Of a DNA stretch of 64,000 nt, positions 1-13,346 are shown one piece after another. The first letter of the stretch is position 1. Every line of letters begins with the position of its first letter. The position numbers and the translations under genes were made by a program. The stretch covers positions 3,510,001 to 3,574,000 of the forward strand of contig NZ_CP133160.1 in the NCBI RefSeq assembly GCF_030913365.1, read 5' to 3'. The notes under the pieces are model-generated. The model saw nothing but the letters and a program-made list of their open reading frames with translations, did no database searches and was not told the DNA's origin. The DNA is from Stenotrophomonas sp. 24(2023). GTDB lineage: Bacteria; Pseudomonadota; Gammaproteobacteria; Xanthomonadales; Xanthomonadaceae.

Positions 1-1683
1 CACGTTGACCGTGCCCTTGATCTTCTCGCGCTCGATCCTGTCCAGCATCGTGCGCTTTTCCTCTTCGTCCAGGGCGTAGAACACCTGCTTGCCCACGTCG
101 ATGCGGAACAGCGGCGGCATCGCCACGAACACGTGGCCGGCATCGACCAGTGCGGGGAAGTGCTTCAGGAACAGGGCGGTCAGCAGCGTGGCGATGTGCA
201 GGCCGTCGGAGTCCGCGTCGGCCAGGATCACCACCTTGCCGTAGCGCAGGCCGCCGATGTCATCCTTGCCCGGGTCGCAGCCGATGGCCACGGCCAGGTT
301 GTGCACTTCCTCGGAAGCCAGCACGCTGTTGGACGAGACTTCCCAGGTGTTGAGGATCTTGCCGCGCAGCGGCAGGATCGCCTGGAAATCCTTGTCACGG
401 GCCTGCTTGGCGCTGCCGCCTGCCGAGTCACCTTCCACCAGGAACAGCTCGGTGCGCGACAGGTCCTGGCTGATGCAGTCGGCCAGCTTGCCGGGCAGGG
501 CGGGGCCCTGGGTGACCTTCTTGCGGACGACCAGCTTCTCGGTCTTCAGGCGTGCGCTGGCGCGCTCGATGGCGATCTGCGCGATCTTCTCGCCCAGCTC
601 CACGTTCTGGTTCAGCAGCAGGCTGAAGGCATCATGCGCCGCGCCTTCGACAAAACCGGCGGCCTGGCGCGAGGACAGGCGTTCCTTGGTCTGGCCGCTG
701 AACTGCGGGTCGGTCATCTTCAGCGACAGCACGAACGACACCCGGTCCCACACGTCTTCCGGGGCCAGCTTGACGCCGCGCGGCAGCAGGTTGCGGAAGT
801 CGCAGAACTCGCGCAGCGCCTCGGTCAGGCCGGTACGCAGGCCGTTGACGTGGGTGCCGTGCTGGGCGGTGGGGATCAGGTTGACGTAGCTTTCCTGCAC
901 CAGCTCGCCTTCCGGCAGCCACGCCACGGCCCAGTCCACCACCTCGGTGTCCTTCTTCAGGTTGCCCACGAACAGGTCCGCCGGCAGCGATTCGCGCTCG
1001 CCCAGTTCCAGCTTCAGGTAATCGCGCAGGCCGTCTTCGTAGTACCAGGTATCGACTTCACCGGTCGCTTCATCGGTCAGCTTCACCGTCAGGCCCGGGC
1101 ACAGCACGGCCTTGGCGCGCAGCAGGTGCTTGAGCGCGCGCACGGCGAACTTGGGCGTGTCGAAGTACTTCGGGTCCGGCCAGAAGCGCACGCGGGTACC
1201 GGTGTTCTTCTTGCCGACGGTGCCGACCACTTCCAGCGGGGTGGCGCGGTCGCCGTTGCGGAAGGTGATGCGGTGCTCGGCGCCTTCGCGCTTGATGTGC
1301 ACTTCCACCAAGGTGGACAGCGCGTTGACCACGCTCACGCCCACGCCATGCAGGCCGCCGGAGAAGGTGTAGTTGTTGTTGCTGAACTTGCCGCCGGCAT
1401 GCAGCCGGGTCAGGATCAGTTCCACGCCCGGGATCTTTTCCTCAGGGTGGATGTCCACCGGCATGCCGCGGCCGTCATCACTGACCTCCACGCTGCCATC
1501 CTTGTACAGGGTGATCTCGATCGAGCGGGCGTGGCCGGCCAGGGCCTCGTCCACCGAGTTGTCGATCACTTCCTGCGCCAGGTGGTTCGGGCGCGCGGTG
1601 TCGGTGTACATGCCGGGACGGCGCTTGACCGGGTCAAGGCCGGACAGGACTTCAATATCGGCGGCGTTATAGCGGGCGTTCAT
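1..1683 (-). CDS. parE: DNA topoisomerase IV subunit B (3' end outside window)
   Basis: ATPase subunit of topoisomerase IV, which decatenates daughter chromosomes together with ParC. 561 residues are visible from the ATG; the C-terminus lies beyond base 1. The GHKL ATPase motifs are present: EVIDNSVDEA near residue 38, DDGRGM near 70 and the GGLHGVG lid region. The TOPRIM motifs are EGDSAGG near residue 417 and DADSDG near 486. The N-terminal stretch RRPGMYTDTARPNHLAQEV is ParE-like rather than GyrB-like, and there is no GyrB-type insert in the visible part. It is transcribed away from the small exported protein at 1844. Confidence 0.95.
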   Translation of the reverse strand, partial: MNARYNAADIEVLSGLDPVKRRPGMYTDTARPNHLAQEVIDNSVDEALAGHARSIEITLYKDGSVEVSDDGRGMPVDIHPEEKIPGVELILTRLHAGGKFSNNNYTFSGGLHGVGVSVVNALSTLVEVHIKREGAEHRITFRNGDRATPLEVVGTVGKKNTGTRVRFWPDPKYFDTPKFAVRALKHLLRAKAVLCPGLTVKLTDEATGEVDTWYYEDGLRDYLKLELGERESLPADLFVGNLKKDTEVVDWAVAWLPEGELVQESYVNLIPTAQHGTHVNGLRTGLTEALREFCDFRNLLPRGVKLAPEDVWDRVSFVLSLKMTDPQFSGQTKERLSSRQAAGFVEGAAHDAFSLLLNQNVELGEKIAQIAIERASARLKTEKLVVRKKVTQGPALPGKLADCISQDLSRTELFLVEGDSAGGSAKQARDKDFQAILPLRGKILNTWEVSSNSVLASEEVHNLAVAIGCDPGKDDIGGLRYGKVVILADADSDGLHIATLLTALFLKHFPALVDAGHVFVAMPPLFRIDVGKQVFYALDEEEKRTMLDRIEREKIKGTVNV

Positions 1684-1843
1684 CTATCTTCAAAGCGCGG
1701 AGCGACGCGCAAGTGTGCGGTCTGGGCGGCGATTTTGCACGCCTGCGGTTCAGCCTCGGCCGCGGGGAGGGGGTAAAATGGGACCCGCTGGAACGTCGGA
1801 CCCGGCACCCCCATATCCGAGCCGATACTGCGAGGAGGAGTCC

Positions 1844-4122
<2,279 letters not shown>

Positions 4123-4211
4123 CTTGCCCCGGGGGCCGCCGGCCCCCATCTTGAACGCTTCATTGCCAGTGCGCCGGCCCCGTCCGGCGCCACGGACCCA
4201 AAGGAAACGCC

Positions 4212-5042
4212 ATGAAACTGTGTGGATTCGAGGTCGGGCTGGACCAGCCCCTGTTCCTGATCGCCGGCCCCTGCGTGATCGAGTCGATGCAGCTGCAGCT
4301 CGATACCGCCGGCACGCTGAAGGAAATCACCAGCAAGCTGGGGGTGAATTTCATCTTCAAGTCGAGTTTCGACAAGGCCAACCGCACCTCCGGCACGGCG
4401 TTCCGTGGCCCGGGCATGGAAGAGGGCCTGAAGGTGCTGGCCGAGGTCAAGAAGCAGATCGGCGTGCCGGTGCTGACCGACGTCCACGAATACACCCCGA
4501 TGGACGAGGTGGCCTCGGTGGTGGATGTGCTGCAGACCCCGGCGTTCCTGGTCCGCCAGACCGACTTCATCCGCAAGGTGTGCTCGGCGGGCAAGCCGGT
4601 GAACATCAAGAAGGGCCAGTTCCTGGCGCCGTGGGACATGAAGCCGGTCGTGGAGAAGGCCAAGTCCACCGGCAACGAGCAGATCATGGTCTGCGAGCGC
4701 GGTGCCAGCTTCGGCTACAACAACCTGGTCAGCGACATGCGCTCGCTGGCGGTGATGCGTGATACCGGCTGCCCGGTGGTGTTCGACGCCACCCATTCGG
4801 TGCAGCTGCCGGGCGGGCAGGGCACCAGCTCGGGCGGCCAGCGCGAGCACGTGCCGGTGCTGGCCCGTGCCGCCGTGGCCGTGGGCATTTCCGGCCTGTT
4901 CGCCGAAACCCATCCAGACCCGTCCAAGGCGCTGTCCGATGGCCCCAATGCGTGGCCGCTGGACCAGATGGAAGCCCTGCTCGAGACCCTGATGGAGCTT
5001 GACGCGGTGACCAAGAAGCACGGCTTCTCGCGCTTCGCGTGA
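4212..5042 (+). CDS. kdsA: 3-deoxy-8-phosphooctulonate (KDO-8-P) synthase
   Basis: Condenses phosphoenolpyruvate with arabinose-5-phosphate to KDO-8-phosphate for the inner core of lipopolysaccharide. 276 residues, full length. Family motifs include [10 protein letters not shown] near residue 16, [10 protein letters not shown] near 51, [11 protein letters not shown] near 133, and the C-terminal [14 protein letters not shown] and AETHPDP segments. The start ATG follows an AAGGAAA ribosome site. Its stop overlaps a possible GTG start of the next open frame. Confidence 0.97.
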   Translation: MKLCGFEVGLDQPLFLIAGPCVIESMQLQLDTAGTLKEITSKLGVNFIFKSSFDKANRTSGTAFRGPGMEEGLKVLAEVKKQIGVPVLTDVHEYTPMDEVASVVDVLQTPAFLVRQTDFIRKVCSAGKPVNIKKGQFLAPWDMKPVVEKAKSTGNEQIMVCERGASFGYNNLVSDMRSLAVMRDTGCPVVFDATHSVQLPGGQGTSSGGQREHVPVLARAAVAVGISGLFAETHPDPSKALSDGPNAWPLDQMEALLETLMELDAVTKKHGFSRFA

Positions 5043-5050
5043 CCCCGGGC

Positions 5051-5401
5051 ATGCAGGCGGCGCAGGAAGCCCGGCGCCGCCGCCGGCACTGGCGCAGCTG
5101 GCCCTGGGGCTTGATCGCGCTGGTTCTCGCCGGCCTGGCTTGGTGCGCGCTGGGATACGGCGTGCTGGTCGGTGCTGCGTCCTTCCGGCCGCCGGGTGAC
5201 GGCAGCCAGGGCATCGCCGACGCCCAGGCCAGGATCACGGCCGCCCTGGTGGCCCTGCTGCTGGCCAGCCTCGGCAGCAGCGTGGCGGCCATGCTGGGCT
5301 GGCAGTTGCGCCGCTGGCGCGCCAGTGCGGCGGTGTCCGCGCTGCTGCTGGGGGTGATGCTGGCCGTGGTCGCGCCCCCGCTGCTGTCACTGCTGCGCTG
5401 A
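5051..5401 (+). CDS. Small two-helix membrane protein between kdsA and eno
   Basis: 116 residues from the ATG. A GTG at 5039, overlapping the kdsA stop (GTGA), would add four residues and could be translationally coupled. An Arg-rich N-terminus precedes a first hydrophobic segment (WGLIALVLAGLAWCALGYG). Further hydrophobic stretches follow after residue 60 and at the C-terminus, giving about three membrane helices. No catalytic motif is visible. The position between kdsA and eno suggests cotranscription but does not define a function. Unrecognised; probably a lineage-specific conserved membrane protein. Confidence 0.6.
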   Translation: MQAAQEARRRRRHWRSWPWGLIALVLAGLAWCALGYGVLVGAASFRPPGDGSQGIADAQARITAALVALLLASLGSSVAAMLGWQLRRWRASAAVSALLLGVMLAVVAPPLLSLLR

Positions 5402-5459
5402 TGGGGATCGGGCCGGCGGCCCTCATGCCATTTGGCAAGCGGGGGGTAGCCGGAGATAA

Positions 5460-6800
<1,341 letters not shown>

Positions 6801-6804
6801 GCCC

Positions 6805-7155
6805 ATGCGCGACTGGCGCTGGCTGCTGCTGGTGCTGGCCCTGCTGTTGGCATGGCTGCAGTACCGTTTCTGGTTCGGCCCGGGTAACTCGGGCGAAGTG
6901 ATGATGCTCGAGGCCCAGGTCGAAAACCAGAAACGGGACAATGAAGGCCTGCAGCAGCGCAACGATGCGCTGGCTGCCGAGGTCAAGGACCTCAAGGAAG
7001 GCCAGGCGGCCATCGAAGAGCGCGCGCGCAGCGAGCTGGGCATGATCAAGCCCGGCGAGAAGTTCTACCGCGTGGTCGAGGATGCGCCGGTGCCGCCGGC
7101 GCGTCCGCCGGCACCGCTGGCCGAGGCCCCCGACCACAGCACGGACGTGCCATGA
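6805..7155 (+). CDS. ftsB: Cell division protein FtsB
   Basis: Septum protein that pairs with FtsL and FtsQ. 116 residues. A short cytoplasmic start leads into one membrane helix ([15 protein letters not shown]), then a periplasmic coiled coil about 30-75 ([19 protein letters not shown]) and the family tail [15 protein letters not shown] Pro-rich C-terminal tail of about 25 residues extends beyond the usual E. coli length. The stop overlaps the ispD start (ATGA). Confidence 0.93.
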   Translation: MRDWRWLLLVLALLLAWLQYRFWFGPGNSGEVMMLEAQVENQKRDNEGLQQRNDALAAEVKDLKEGQAAIEERARSELGMIKPGEKFYRVVEDAPVPPARPPAPLAEAPDHSTDVP

Positions 7156-7850
7156 GCGCGGCGATCTGGGTCGTGGTTCCGGCGGCGGGGCGGGGCACGC
7201 GCTTCGGCGCGCCGCTGCCCAAGCAGTACCTGCAGGCGGGCGGGCAGATCCTGCTCGGCCATGCCCTGGATGCCCTGCTGGCCCACCCGGCCGTGGCCGG
7301 GGCGATGGTGGTGATCGGCGCCGATGATGCGGACTGGCCCGGCTGGCAGGAACGTGCCGGCAAGCCGGTGCTGACCTGCACCGGCGGTGCCACCCGTGCC
7401 GCCTCGGTACTGGCGGGCCTGCAGGCGCTGCCGGACAGCGTCCGCGCCGATGAATTCGTGCTGGTGCACGATGCCGCGCGGCCGAATCTGGCCCTTTCCG
7501 ATCTGGGGCGCCTGCTGGAAGTCGGCCGTGCCGATCCTGTCGGCGCGATCCTGGCCGCGCCCGTGCGCGATACCCTCAAGCGCGCCGGTGATGACGGTGG
7601 CATCGACGGTACCGAGCCGCGCGAACGCCTGTGGCGCGCGCTGACCCCGCAGCTGTTCCGCCGCCATCAGCTCAGCCGCGCGCTGGCCGAAGCGGCCGCC
7701 GCTGGCGTGGAGGTCACCGACGAGGCCATGGCCATGGAACGTCAGGGCCTGCGCCCGCTGCTGGTGGAAGGCAGCGAAGACAATTTCAAGGTCACCACCC
7801 CGGCCGACCTGGACCGTTTCGAGTTCGTACTTTCCCGCCGCGCCGGCTGA
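7152..7850 (+). CDS. ispD: 2-C-methyl-D-erythritol 4-phosphate cytidylyltransferase
   Basis: Third step of the non-mevalonate isoprenoid pathway: transfers CMP from CTP to methylerythritol phosphate. 232 residues. The N-terminal nucleotide-binding motif is [10 protein letters not shown] followed by PKQY. Other family segments are LVHDAARP and the C-terminal [12 protein letters not shown]. It overlaps ftsB by four bases, and ispF follows 35 bases downstream, the usual ispDF pairing. Confidence 0.96.
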   Translation: MSAAIWVVVPAAGRGTRFGAPLPKQYLQAGGQILLGHALDALLAHPAVAGAMVVIGADDADWPGWQERAGKPVLTCTGGATRAASVLAGLQALPDSVRADEFVLVHDAARPNLALSDLGRLLEVGRADPVGAILAAPVRDTLKRAGDDGGIDGTEPRERLWRALTPQLFRRHQLSRALAEAAAAGVEVTDEAMAMERQGLRPLLVEGSEDNFKVTTPADLDRFEFVLSRRAG

Positions 7851-7885
7851 TCGCGCCGCGCGGCCCTGTTGCAAGGGCTGTATCC

Positions 7886-8383
7886 ATGAGCACCATTCCT
7901 TTCCCGCCCATCCGCATCGGCCAGGGCTATGACGTCCACGCCTTCGGCGATGGCGACCACATCATGCTTGGCGGCGTGCGCGTGCCGCACACGGCCGGTG
8001 TGCTGGCGCACAGCGATGGCGATGTGATCCTGCACGCGCTGTGCGATGCCATGCTCGGCGCGCTGGCGCTGGGGGACATCGGCCAGCATTTCCCGCCCAG
8101 CGACGATCGCTGGAAAGGCGCGGACAGCAGCGACTTCGTGCGCCACTGCGATGCCCTGCTGCGCGAGCGCGGCTGGCAGGTGGGCAACACCGACATCACC
8201 GTGATCTGCGAACGGCCCAAGGTCGGCCCGCATGCGCTGGCCATGCGCGAGCGCATCGCCGGCCTGCTGCAGCTGCCGCTGGACGCGGTCAGCATAAAGG
8301 CCACCACGTCGGAGAAGCTCGGTTTCACCGGGCGCAGCGAGGGTATCGCCGCGCAGGCCGCCGTGCTGCTGGTGGCCCGATGA
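7886..8383 (+). CDS. ispF: 2-C-methyl-D-erythritol 2,4-cyclodiphosphate synthase
   Basis: Cyclises CDP-methylerythritol 2-phosphate, releasing CMP. 165 residues from the ATG at 7886. Metal-binding [10 protein letters not shown] lies near residue 13; other motifs are [14 protein letters not shown] (Asp/His ligands), [11 protein letters not shown] and the C-terminal [17 protein letters not shown]. The stop overlaps the truD start in an ATGA. Confidence 0.97.
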   Translation: MSTIPFPPIRIGQGYDVHAFGDGDHIMLGGVRVPHTAGVLAHSDGDVILHALCDAMLGALALGDIGQHFPPSDDRWKGADSSDFVRHCDALLRERGWQVGNTDITVICERPKVGPHALAMRERIAGLLQLPLDAVSIKATTSEKLGFTGRSEGIAAQAAVLLVAR

Positions 8384-9411
8384 TTCCGGTGCCGCTGGCG
8401 TTCGGCGCGCCGCTGCTGCGCGCCCGCATCCGCACCACGCCGGAAGATTTCCAGGTCGATGAGCTGCCCGCGTTCGAGGCCACCGGCGAGGGCGAGCACC
8501 TGCTGCTGGAGATCCGCAAGCGCGGCGCCAACACCGTGCATGTGGCCAAGCTGCTGGCGCAGTGGGCCGGGCTGCCGGAGATGGCGGTCAGCTATGCCGG
8601 CATGAAGGACCGCCATGCGGTGACCACCCAGCGCTTCAGCGTGCACCTGCCCAAGCGCGTGGCGCCGGACCTGGCCGCGTTGGCCAGCGACGAAGTGGAG
8701 GTGGTCACCTCCACCTGGCACAACCGCAAGCTGCAGCGCGGTGCCCTGGCCGGCAACCGCTTCAAGCTGGTGCTGCGCGATGTGCAGGGCGATGCCGCTG
8801 CCATCAGCGGGCGCCTGCAGCAGATCGCCACCCGTGGCCTGCCGAACTGGTTCGGCGAGCAGCGCTTCGGCCGGGACGGTGGCAACGTGCCGGCCGCGCT
8901 GGCGATGTTCGGTGGCCGTCGCATGCGCAAGGACCAGCGTTCGCTGCTGCTGTCGGCGGCGCGCTCTGCCTTGTTCAACCGTGTGCTGGCCGCACGGGTG
9001 GCGCAGGGCAGCTGGGACCAGCCGCTGGACGGTGAGGTGTGGATGCTCGATGGCAGCCGCAGCGTGTTCGGCCCGGAAGCCTACAGCGATGCACTGGCCG
9101 AACGGCTGGCGCGGTTCGACATCCACCCCAGTGGTCCGTTGTGGGGTGCCGGCGAACTGCGCAGCGGCGATGCCGCGCGTGCGCTGGAGCTGGCCGCGCT
9201 GGAGGATGCCGAATCGCAGGCCCTGCGCGCCGGCCTGGAGGCTGCGGAGCTGAAACAGGAGCGCCGTGCGCTGCGCCTGCGTCCGGCCCTGCTGCAGCAC
9301 CAGTGGCTGGCCGACGACGTGCTGGAGCTGTCCTTCGCACTGCCGCCGGGCTGCTATGCCACGGCGGTACTGCACGAGCTGGGCCCGGTGGACGACGCCT
9401 CGCAGGGGTGA
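8380..9411 (+). CDS. truD: tRNA pseudouridine(13) synthase TruD
   Basis: Isomerises U13 of tRNA-Glu to pseudouridine. 343 residues. The catalytic aspartate is in [13 protein letters not shown] (Asp about 77), and the second family motif is NWFGEQRFG. It overlaps ispF by four bases. The gene ends in an array of GTAG palindromes that probably limits readthrough into the opposing smr gene. Confidence 0.95.
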   Translation: MIPVPLAFGAPLLRARIRTTPEDFQVDELPAFEATGEGEHLLLEIRKRGANTVHVAKLLAQWAGLPEMAVSYAGMKDRHAVTTQRFSVHLPKRVAPDLAALASDEVEVVTSTWHNRKLQRGALAGNRFKLVLRDVQGDAAAISGRLQQIATRGLPNWFGEQRFGRDGGNVPAALAMFGGRRMRKDQRSLLLSAARSALFNRVLAARVAQGSWDQPLDGEVWMLDGSRSVFGPEAYSDALAERLARFDIHPSGPLWGAGELRSGDAARALELAALEDAESQALRAGLEAAELKQERRALRLRPALLQHQWLADDVLELSFALPPGCYATAVLHELGPVDDASQG

Positions 9412-9426
9412 TTCCCGCGGAAAGCA

Positions 9427-9604
9427 TCCACGCATGGCGTGGATCTACGGTGATGGGGTATCCACGCATGGCGTGGATCTACGGTGATGGGGTATCCACG
9501 CATGGCGTGGATCTACGGTGATGCGGCATCCACGCATGGTGTGGACCTGCGGCGACCCTGGCATCCGTGCGGGGAATGGGTAGAGCCACGCCATGCGTGG
9601 CTGC
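9427..9604. repeat. GTAG (SMAG-type) palindrome array: four direct copies plus one inverted
   Basis: Four copies of the 22-base core tccacgcatggcgtggatctac (the last one diverged) start at 9427, 9461, 9495 and 9529, an exact 34-base period with spacer ggtgatggggta. A fifth, inverted copy with the GTAG head lies at 9580-9604. It sits between the convergent truD and smr ends and could act as a bidirectional terminator or an mRNA 3'-end stabiliser. Confidence 0.9.
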
Positions 9605-9625
9605 TGTCCGCTTCCGACACCGTAC

Positions 9626-10165
9626 TCAGCGCCGTGCCAGCAGCACCAGCACCGCGCCGGTGCCCCCCTGGCCGGTTGGCGCCGAATGGAAGGCCAGCAC
9701 GTCGTTGCGCAGCCGTAGCAACCGGTCCACCAGGTTCTTCAGTACCGGTGCGCCCCCATCGGACTGCAGGCCCTTGCCGTGGATGATGCGCACGCAACCG
9801 TATTCATGGGCATGTGCCTCGAGCAGGAACTGGCGCAGCAGCCCTTCGGCCTGCGCGGCCGTCGCGCCATGCAGGTCCAGTTCGTCCTGCACCGAGTACT
9901 GGCCACGCTTGAGGCGCTGGAACATGCGCGGCGGCAGGTTGTCGCGGCGGTAGCTGGCGGTGTCACCGGCCTCCAGCGGGCTGCTGTCGCGCAGCAGCCG
10001 CGCGAACTCACCGGCCGCTTCGGCCTCGTCGCGTTCGGCCATGCGGGCGCGTGGCTTCGGCCGCGGTGTGCTGGGGGCGGGTTCGGCCTCCTTGCGCAGC
10101 GGCTTCACTTCGCCGATGGCTGCACGGAACAGGGCGGCGGGATCTTCGTCTTCCGGATGCGACAT
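9626..10165 (-). CDS. smrA: Smr-domain (MutS2 C-terminal-like) endonuclease
   Basis: 179 residues from the ATG at 10165. The charged, Pro-rich N-terminal half is followed by a Smr domain in about residues 95-178, with LDLHGATAAQAEGLLRQFL (the LDLHG motif), the VRIIHGKGLQS motif (GKG loop) and the C-terminal GGTGAVLVLLARR. Stand-alone Smr proteins of this size are nucleases acting on DNA or RNA; the substrate here cannot be told. It is encoded against the surrounding truD-surE order. The symbol is by family resemblance. Confidence 0.8.
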   Translation of the reverse strand: MSHPEDEDPAALFRAAIGEVKPLRKEAEPAPSTPRPKPRARMAERDEAEAAGEFARLLRDSSPLEAGDTASYRRDNLPPRMFQRLKRGQYSVQDELDLHGATAAQAEGLLRQFLLEAHAHEYGCVRIIHGKGLQSDGGAPVLKNLVDRLLRLRNDVLAFHSAPTGQGGTGAVLVLLARR

Positions 10166-10374
10166 GCGTACAGGGTAAACCGTGACGTACATGGTGCATA
10201 TGGCCGATGGATGCCGGGTGTGACCGCTGGCAGGGTAGGACCGGCGGCTCGCATGCGGCACAATACCTGACGCACTTGCGCGGCTGCCGCTGTCCTGACG
10301 AGGGACCGGCCAGCCCGCCAACGCTGGAAGGGTACGGGGTCGAATTCTTGGAAAATCAAGCGGTTAAATCGCCG

Positions 10375-11154
10375 ATGCGCATTCTGGTCAGCAATGATGA
10401 TGGGGTGGACGCGCCGGGCATCCGGATGCTGGCCGAGGTGCTGCGCCAGGCCGGCCACGAAGTCACGCTGGTCGCGCCGGACCGCGATCGTTCCGGTGCC
10501 AGCAATTCGCTGACGCTGGACCTGCCCATCCGCCTCAAGCGTATCGACCATTACACCGTGTCGGTGGCTGGCACGCCGACCGACTGCGTGCACCTGGCGC
10601 TGACCGGCCTGCTCGAATTCGAACCTGACATTGTCGTGTCCGGCATCAACAACGTCGCCAACCTTGGCGATGACGTCATCTACTCCGGCACCGTATCGGC
10701 GGCGATGGAAGGCCGTTTTCTCGGCCTGCCGGCGGTGGCGATGTCGCTGGTCAGCCGCAACCACGCGCCGAAGCATTTCGAGACCGCCGCGCGCGCCGCG
10801 GTGGAGATCGTCACCCGCCTGAAAGCCGACCCGCTGCCGGCCGACACCATCCTCAACGTCAACGTGCCCGACCTGCCGTGGGATGAGGTCAAGGGCTTTG
10901 AAGTGACGCGGCTGGGCAACCGGCATCGCGCCGAAGGCTGCATCGCGCAGAAGGACCCGCGCGGCAACGAGGTCTACTGGATCGGCCCGGCCGGCCGTGA
11001 ACAGGATTCCGGCCCCGGCACCGATTTCCACGCGGTACGTACCGGGCATGTGTCGATCACCCCGATCCAGGTCGATCTGACCCGCTACCAGGCGCTGGAA
11101 AAGGTCGCCAGCTGGGTCGGTGGCCTGAGTGCTTCGCTGGGCCGGCCGGCATGA
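10375..11154 (+). CDS. surE: 5'/3'-nucleotidase SurE
   Basis: Survival protein E, a metal-dependent phosphatase of nucleoside monophosphates and short polyphosphates. 259 residues. [15 protein letters not shown] at the N-terminus holds the Asp-Asp metal ligands (8-9); [19 protein letters not shown] carries the Asn ligand and active-site loop. The stop overlaps the pcm start (ATGA), the classical surE-pcm pairing. Confidence 0.96.
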   Translation: MRILVSNDDGVDAPGIRMLAEVLRQAGHEVTLVAPDRDRSGASNSLTLDLPIRLKRIDHYTVSVAGTPTDCVHLALTGLLEFEPDIVVSGINNVANLGDDVIYSGTVSAAMEGRFLGLPAVAMSLVSRNHAPKHFETAARAAVEIVTRLKADPLPADTILNVNVPDLPWDEVKGFEVTRLGNRHRAEGCIAQKDPRGNEVYWIGPAGREQDSGPGTDFHAVRTGHVSITPIQVDLTRYQALEKVASWVGGLSASLGRPA

Positions 11155-11828
11155 GTCCGCGCCTGCGCCTGCAGCCTGAAGCGGTCGGGATCGGCATGAC
11201 GTCCCAGCGCGTGCGTGACCGCCTGGTCGACCGCCTGCGCGAATCGGGCATCGCCGATGAAGCCACCCTCAATGCGATCCGCGTGGTACCCCGGCACCTG
11301 TTCATCGATGAGGCCCTGGCCTCGCGTGCCTACGAAGACACCGCGCTGCCGATCGGCCATGGCCAGACCATTTCCCAGCCCTGGGTGGTGGCACGCATGA
11401 CCGAGGCCGTGCTGCAGGGGGCACCGAAGAAGGTGCTGGAAGTGGGCACCGGTTCGGGCTACCAGGCCGCGGTGCTGGGCGCGCTGGGCCTGGAGGTCTA
11501 TACCGTCGAGCGCATCGGCGACCTGCTGCGGCAGGCGCGCAAGCGGTTCCGTGCGCTGGGCATGAACATCCGCACCAAGCATGACGATGGTCGTGTCGGC
11601 TGGGCCGAGCATGGCCCCTTCGACGCCATCGTGGTCACCGCTGCCGCACCGGCGCTGGTGGAGGCGCTGGTGGAACAGCTGGCCGAGGGCGGCCGCCTGG
11701 TGGCGCCGGTCGGCGGGCCAGGGGGGCAGTCGCTGGTGCAGCTGGACCGCATGGCCGATGGCCGTATCGAACAACGCGTGCTGGCGCCGGTCACCTTCGT
11801 GCCGCTGCTGTCTGGCATGCTGGACTGA
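11151..11828 (+). CDS. pcm: Protein-L-isoaspartate O-methyltransferase
   Basis: Repairs isoaspartyl damage in aged proteins using S-adenosylmethionine. 225 residues. Family motifs: [10 protein letters not shown], the active-site loop [19 protein letters not shown]-binding [15 protein letters not shown], and the later segment [10 protein letters not shown]. Translationally coupled to surE and followed by the yqaA-type gene after 19 bases. Confidence 0.95.
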   Translation: MSPRLRLQPEAVGIGMTSQRVRDRLVDRLRESGIADEATLNAIRVVPRHLFIDEALASRAYEDTALPIGHGQTISQPWVVARMTEAVLQGAPKKVLEVGTGSGYQAAVLGALGLEVYTVERIGDLLRQARKRFRALGMNIRTKHDDGRVGWAEHGPFDAIVVTAAAPALVEALVEQLAEGGRLVAPVGGPGGQSLVQLDRMADGRIEQRVLAPVTFVPLLSGMLD

Positions 11829-11847
11829 TTCCAAGGAGCCGGGCTGC

Positions 11848-12462
11848 ATGAAGATTTTCGGGCCGCTGTACGAGCGGGCGTTGAAGTGGGCCAGCCATGA
11901 GCGGGCACCGACCTACCTGACGGTGCTGAGCTTCATCGAAGCGATCATCTTCCCGGTCATGCCGGAAGTGATGCTGGCCCCGATGTGCGTGGCCCAACCC
12001 AAGCGCGGCTGGTGGTTCGCCACCCTCAGCCTGGCCGGTTCGATGGTCGGCGCGCTGGTGGGCTATGCCCTGGGCCATTTCGCCTACGAGGCCATCAAGC
12101 CCCTGCTGGACATGATGGGCATGCTGCCGGCCATCGAGCAGGGCATCGCCACCGTGCAGGCCAAGATGGCCGAATCGCCGTGGGCGGTGTTCACGTTCCT
12201 GGTGCTCGGCGGCTTCATGCCCATCCCGATGAAGGTCTTCACGTGGGCATCGGGTATCGTCGGCGTACCGCTGCCGCAGTATGTGCTGAGCATGCTGATC
12301 GGGCGCGGCAAGCGCGTGTACGTGCTGGCTGCCGTGATCCGCATCGGTGGCCCGCGCGCCGAAGCGGCGCTGCGCCGCTGGATTGAACCGCTGGGCTGGA
12401 TCGCCACCGCGCTGGTGGTGGCCCTGGTCGCCTGGCTTGTATGGAGGTCGAAGTTCGCATGA
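11848..12462 (+). CDS. YqaA/DedA-family membrane protein
   Basis: 204 residues from the ATG preceded by AAGGAG. The N-terminus (MKIFGPLYERALKWASH) leads into a hydrophobic re-entrant segment with FIEAIIFPVMPEVMLAP, the E-x-x-x-P/PxE pattern of the SNARE-associated DedA/YqaA family. Further membrane helices lie around residues 55-75, 110-140 and 180-200, the last immediately before the stop. This family includes lipid scramblase-like proteins; the exact substrate is unknown here. Its 3' end reaches the nlpD-like ribosome site. Confidence 0.8.
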   Translation: MKIFGPLYERALKWASHERAPTYLTVLSFIEAIIFPVMPEVMLAPMCVAQPKRGWWFATLSLAGSMVGALVGYALGHFAYEAIKPLLDMMGMLPAIEQGIATVQAKMAESPWAVFTFLVLGGFMPIPMKVFTWASGIVGVPLPQYVLSMLIGRGKRVYVLAAVIRIGGPRAEAALRRWIEPLGWIATALVVALVAWLVWRSKFA

Positions 12463-13247
12463 GTGCAGTCCGTCTGAGCAAGGGAGTGCGTCTGTCCGCG
12501 CTGGCGTTGCTGGTGTCCACCCTGGCCGCGTGCGGGACCGCCACCGTGGTGCGCCCGGCGGGCGGCGGCGGTGGTGGCAGCATCGGTGCCGTGTCCACGA
12601 CGCCCAAGACGTCGGTGCCCAAGCCGGGGCAGAGCGTCACCGTGCGCAAGGGCGACACCATCTATGCCCTGGCCCGCATCCATGACATCACCCCGGCCGA
12701 CCTGATCGCCTGGAACCATCTGGACAATCCCTCGACCATCCATCCGGGGCAGGTGATCCGCCTGTATCCGCAGGGGGCCGGTGGCGACCGTGCGCCGACC
12801 ACCGTGGTCACCGCACCGCGCCCGGGTACGGCCGGGGGCAGTACGCCGGTGGCCCCGGCGGCGCCCGTACGCAGCAACATCAGCTGGCGCTGGCCGGCCG
12901 AAGGGCAGCTGGTCGGCCGTTTCGTGGCCGGTGAAACCACCAAGCAGGGCGTGGACATCGCCGGTACCAGCGGTGAAGCCGTGCGCGCGGCGGCCAACGG
13001 CGTGGTGGTGTATTCCGGTGCCGGCCTGGTGGGGTATGGCGAGCTGATCATCATCAAGCACAACGACCAGTGGCTGTCGGCCTATGGCCACAACCGCAAG
13101 CGCCTGGTCAACGAGGGCCAGAACGTCAAGGCGGGCGACCAGATCGCCGAGATGGGCCGCACCGGCGCCAATCGCGACATGCTGCACTTCGAGATCCGCT
13201 ACAACGGCAAGCCGGTCGACCCGATGCAGTACCTGCCGGCGAAGTAA
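12459..13247 (+). CDS. nlpD: NlpD-like LysM/M23 lipoprotein (amidase activator type)
   Basis: 262 residues. I chose the ATG at 12459 because GGAGG lies 10 bases upstream; an in-frame ATG at 12441 would add six residues ahead of the signal. A lipoprotein signal ends in LVSTLAAC. A LysM domain (residues about 60-110: VRKGDTIYALARIHDITPADLI) binds peptidoglycan. A Pro/Gly linker precedes an M23/LytM domain (about 150-262). The LytM metal ligands are degenerate: the first motif reads KQGVDIAG without the usual His, and the last reads LHFEIR rather than HxH. It is therefore more likely an activator of cell-wall amidases than an endopeptidase. No rpoS follows. Confidence 0.9.
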   Translation: MSAVRLSKGVRLSALALLVSTLAACGTATVVRPAGGGGGGSIGAVSTTPKTSVPKPGQSVTVRKGDTIYALARIHDITPADLIAWNHLDNPSTIHPGQVIRLYPQGAGGDRAPTTVVTAPRPGTAGGSTPVAPAAPVRSNISWRWPAEGQLVGRFVAGETTKQGVDIAGTSGEAVRAAANGVVVYSGAGLVGYGELIIIKHNDQWLSAYGHNRKRLVNEGQNVKAGDQIAEMGRTGANRDMLHFEIRYNGKPVDPMQYLPAK

Positions 13248-13256
13248 GCCGCAACG

Positions 13257-13346
13257 GTAGCGCCGGGCCATGCCCGGCTACCGATGGTGGTAGATCCACG
13301 CCCTGCGTGGATGGTATGGCCGCCCCGGGCCATGCCCGGCGGGCCT
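13257..13346. repeat. Three palindromic GTAG-type units between convergent genes
   Basis: gtagcgccgggccatgcccg(gctacc) at 13257-13282, gtagatccacgccctgcgtgg from 13290, and ccccgggccatgcccggcgg near 13323-13342. They lie between the nlpD-like stop and the opposing DUF498 gene, where E. coli would have rpoS. They may terminate both transcripts. Confidence 0.75.

Noticed and set aside
133..1776. 547-residue plus-strand open frame across parE
   Set aside because: Shadow of the parE coding strand in GC-rich DNA; low-complexity Gln/Val/Gly composition with no motifs, while the minus strand encodes ParE throughout.
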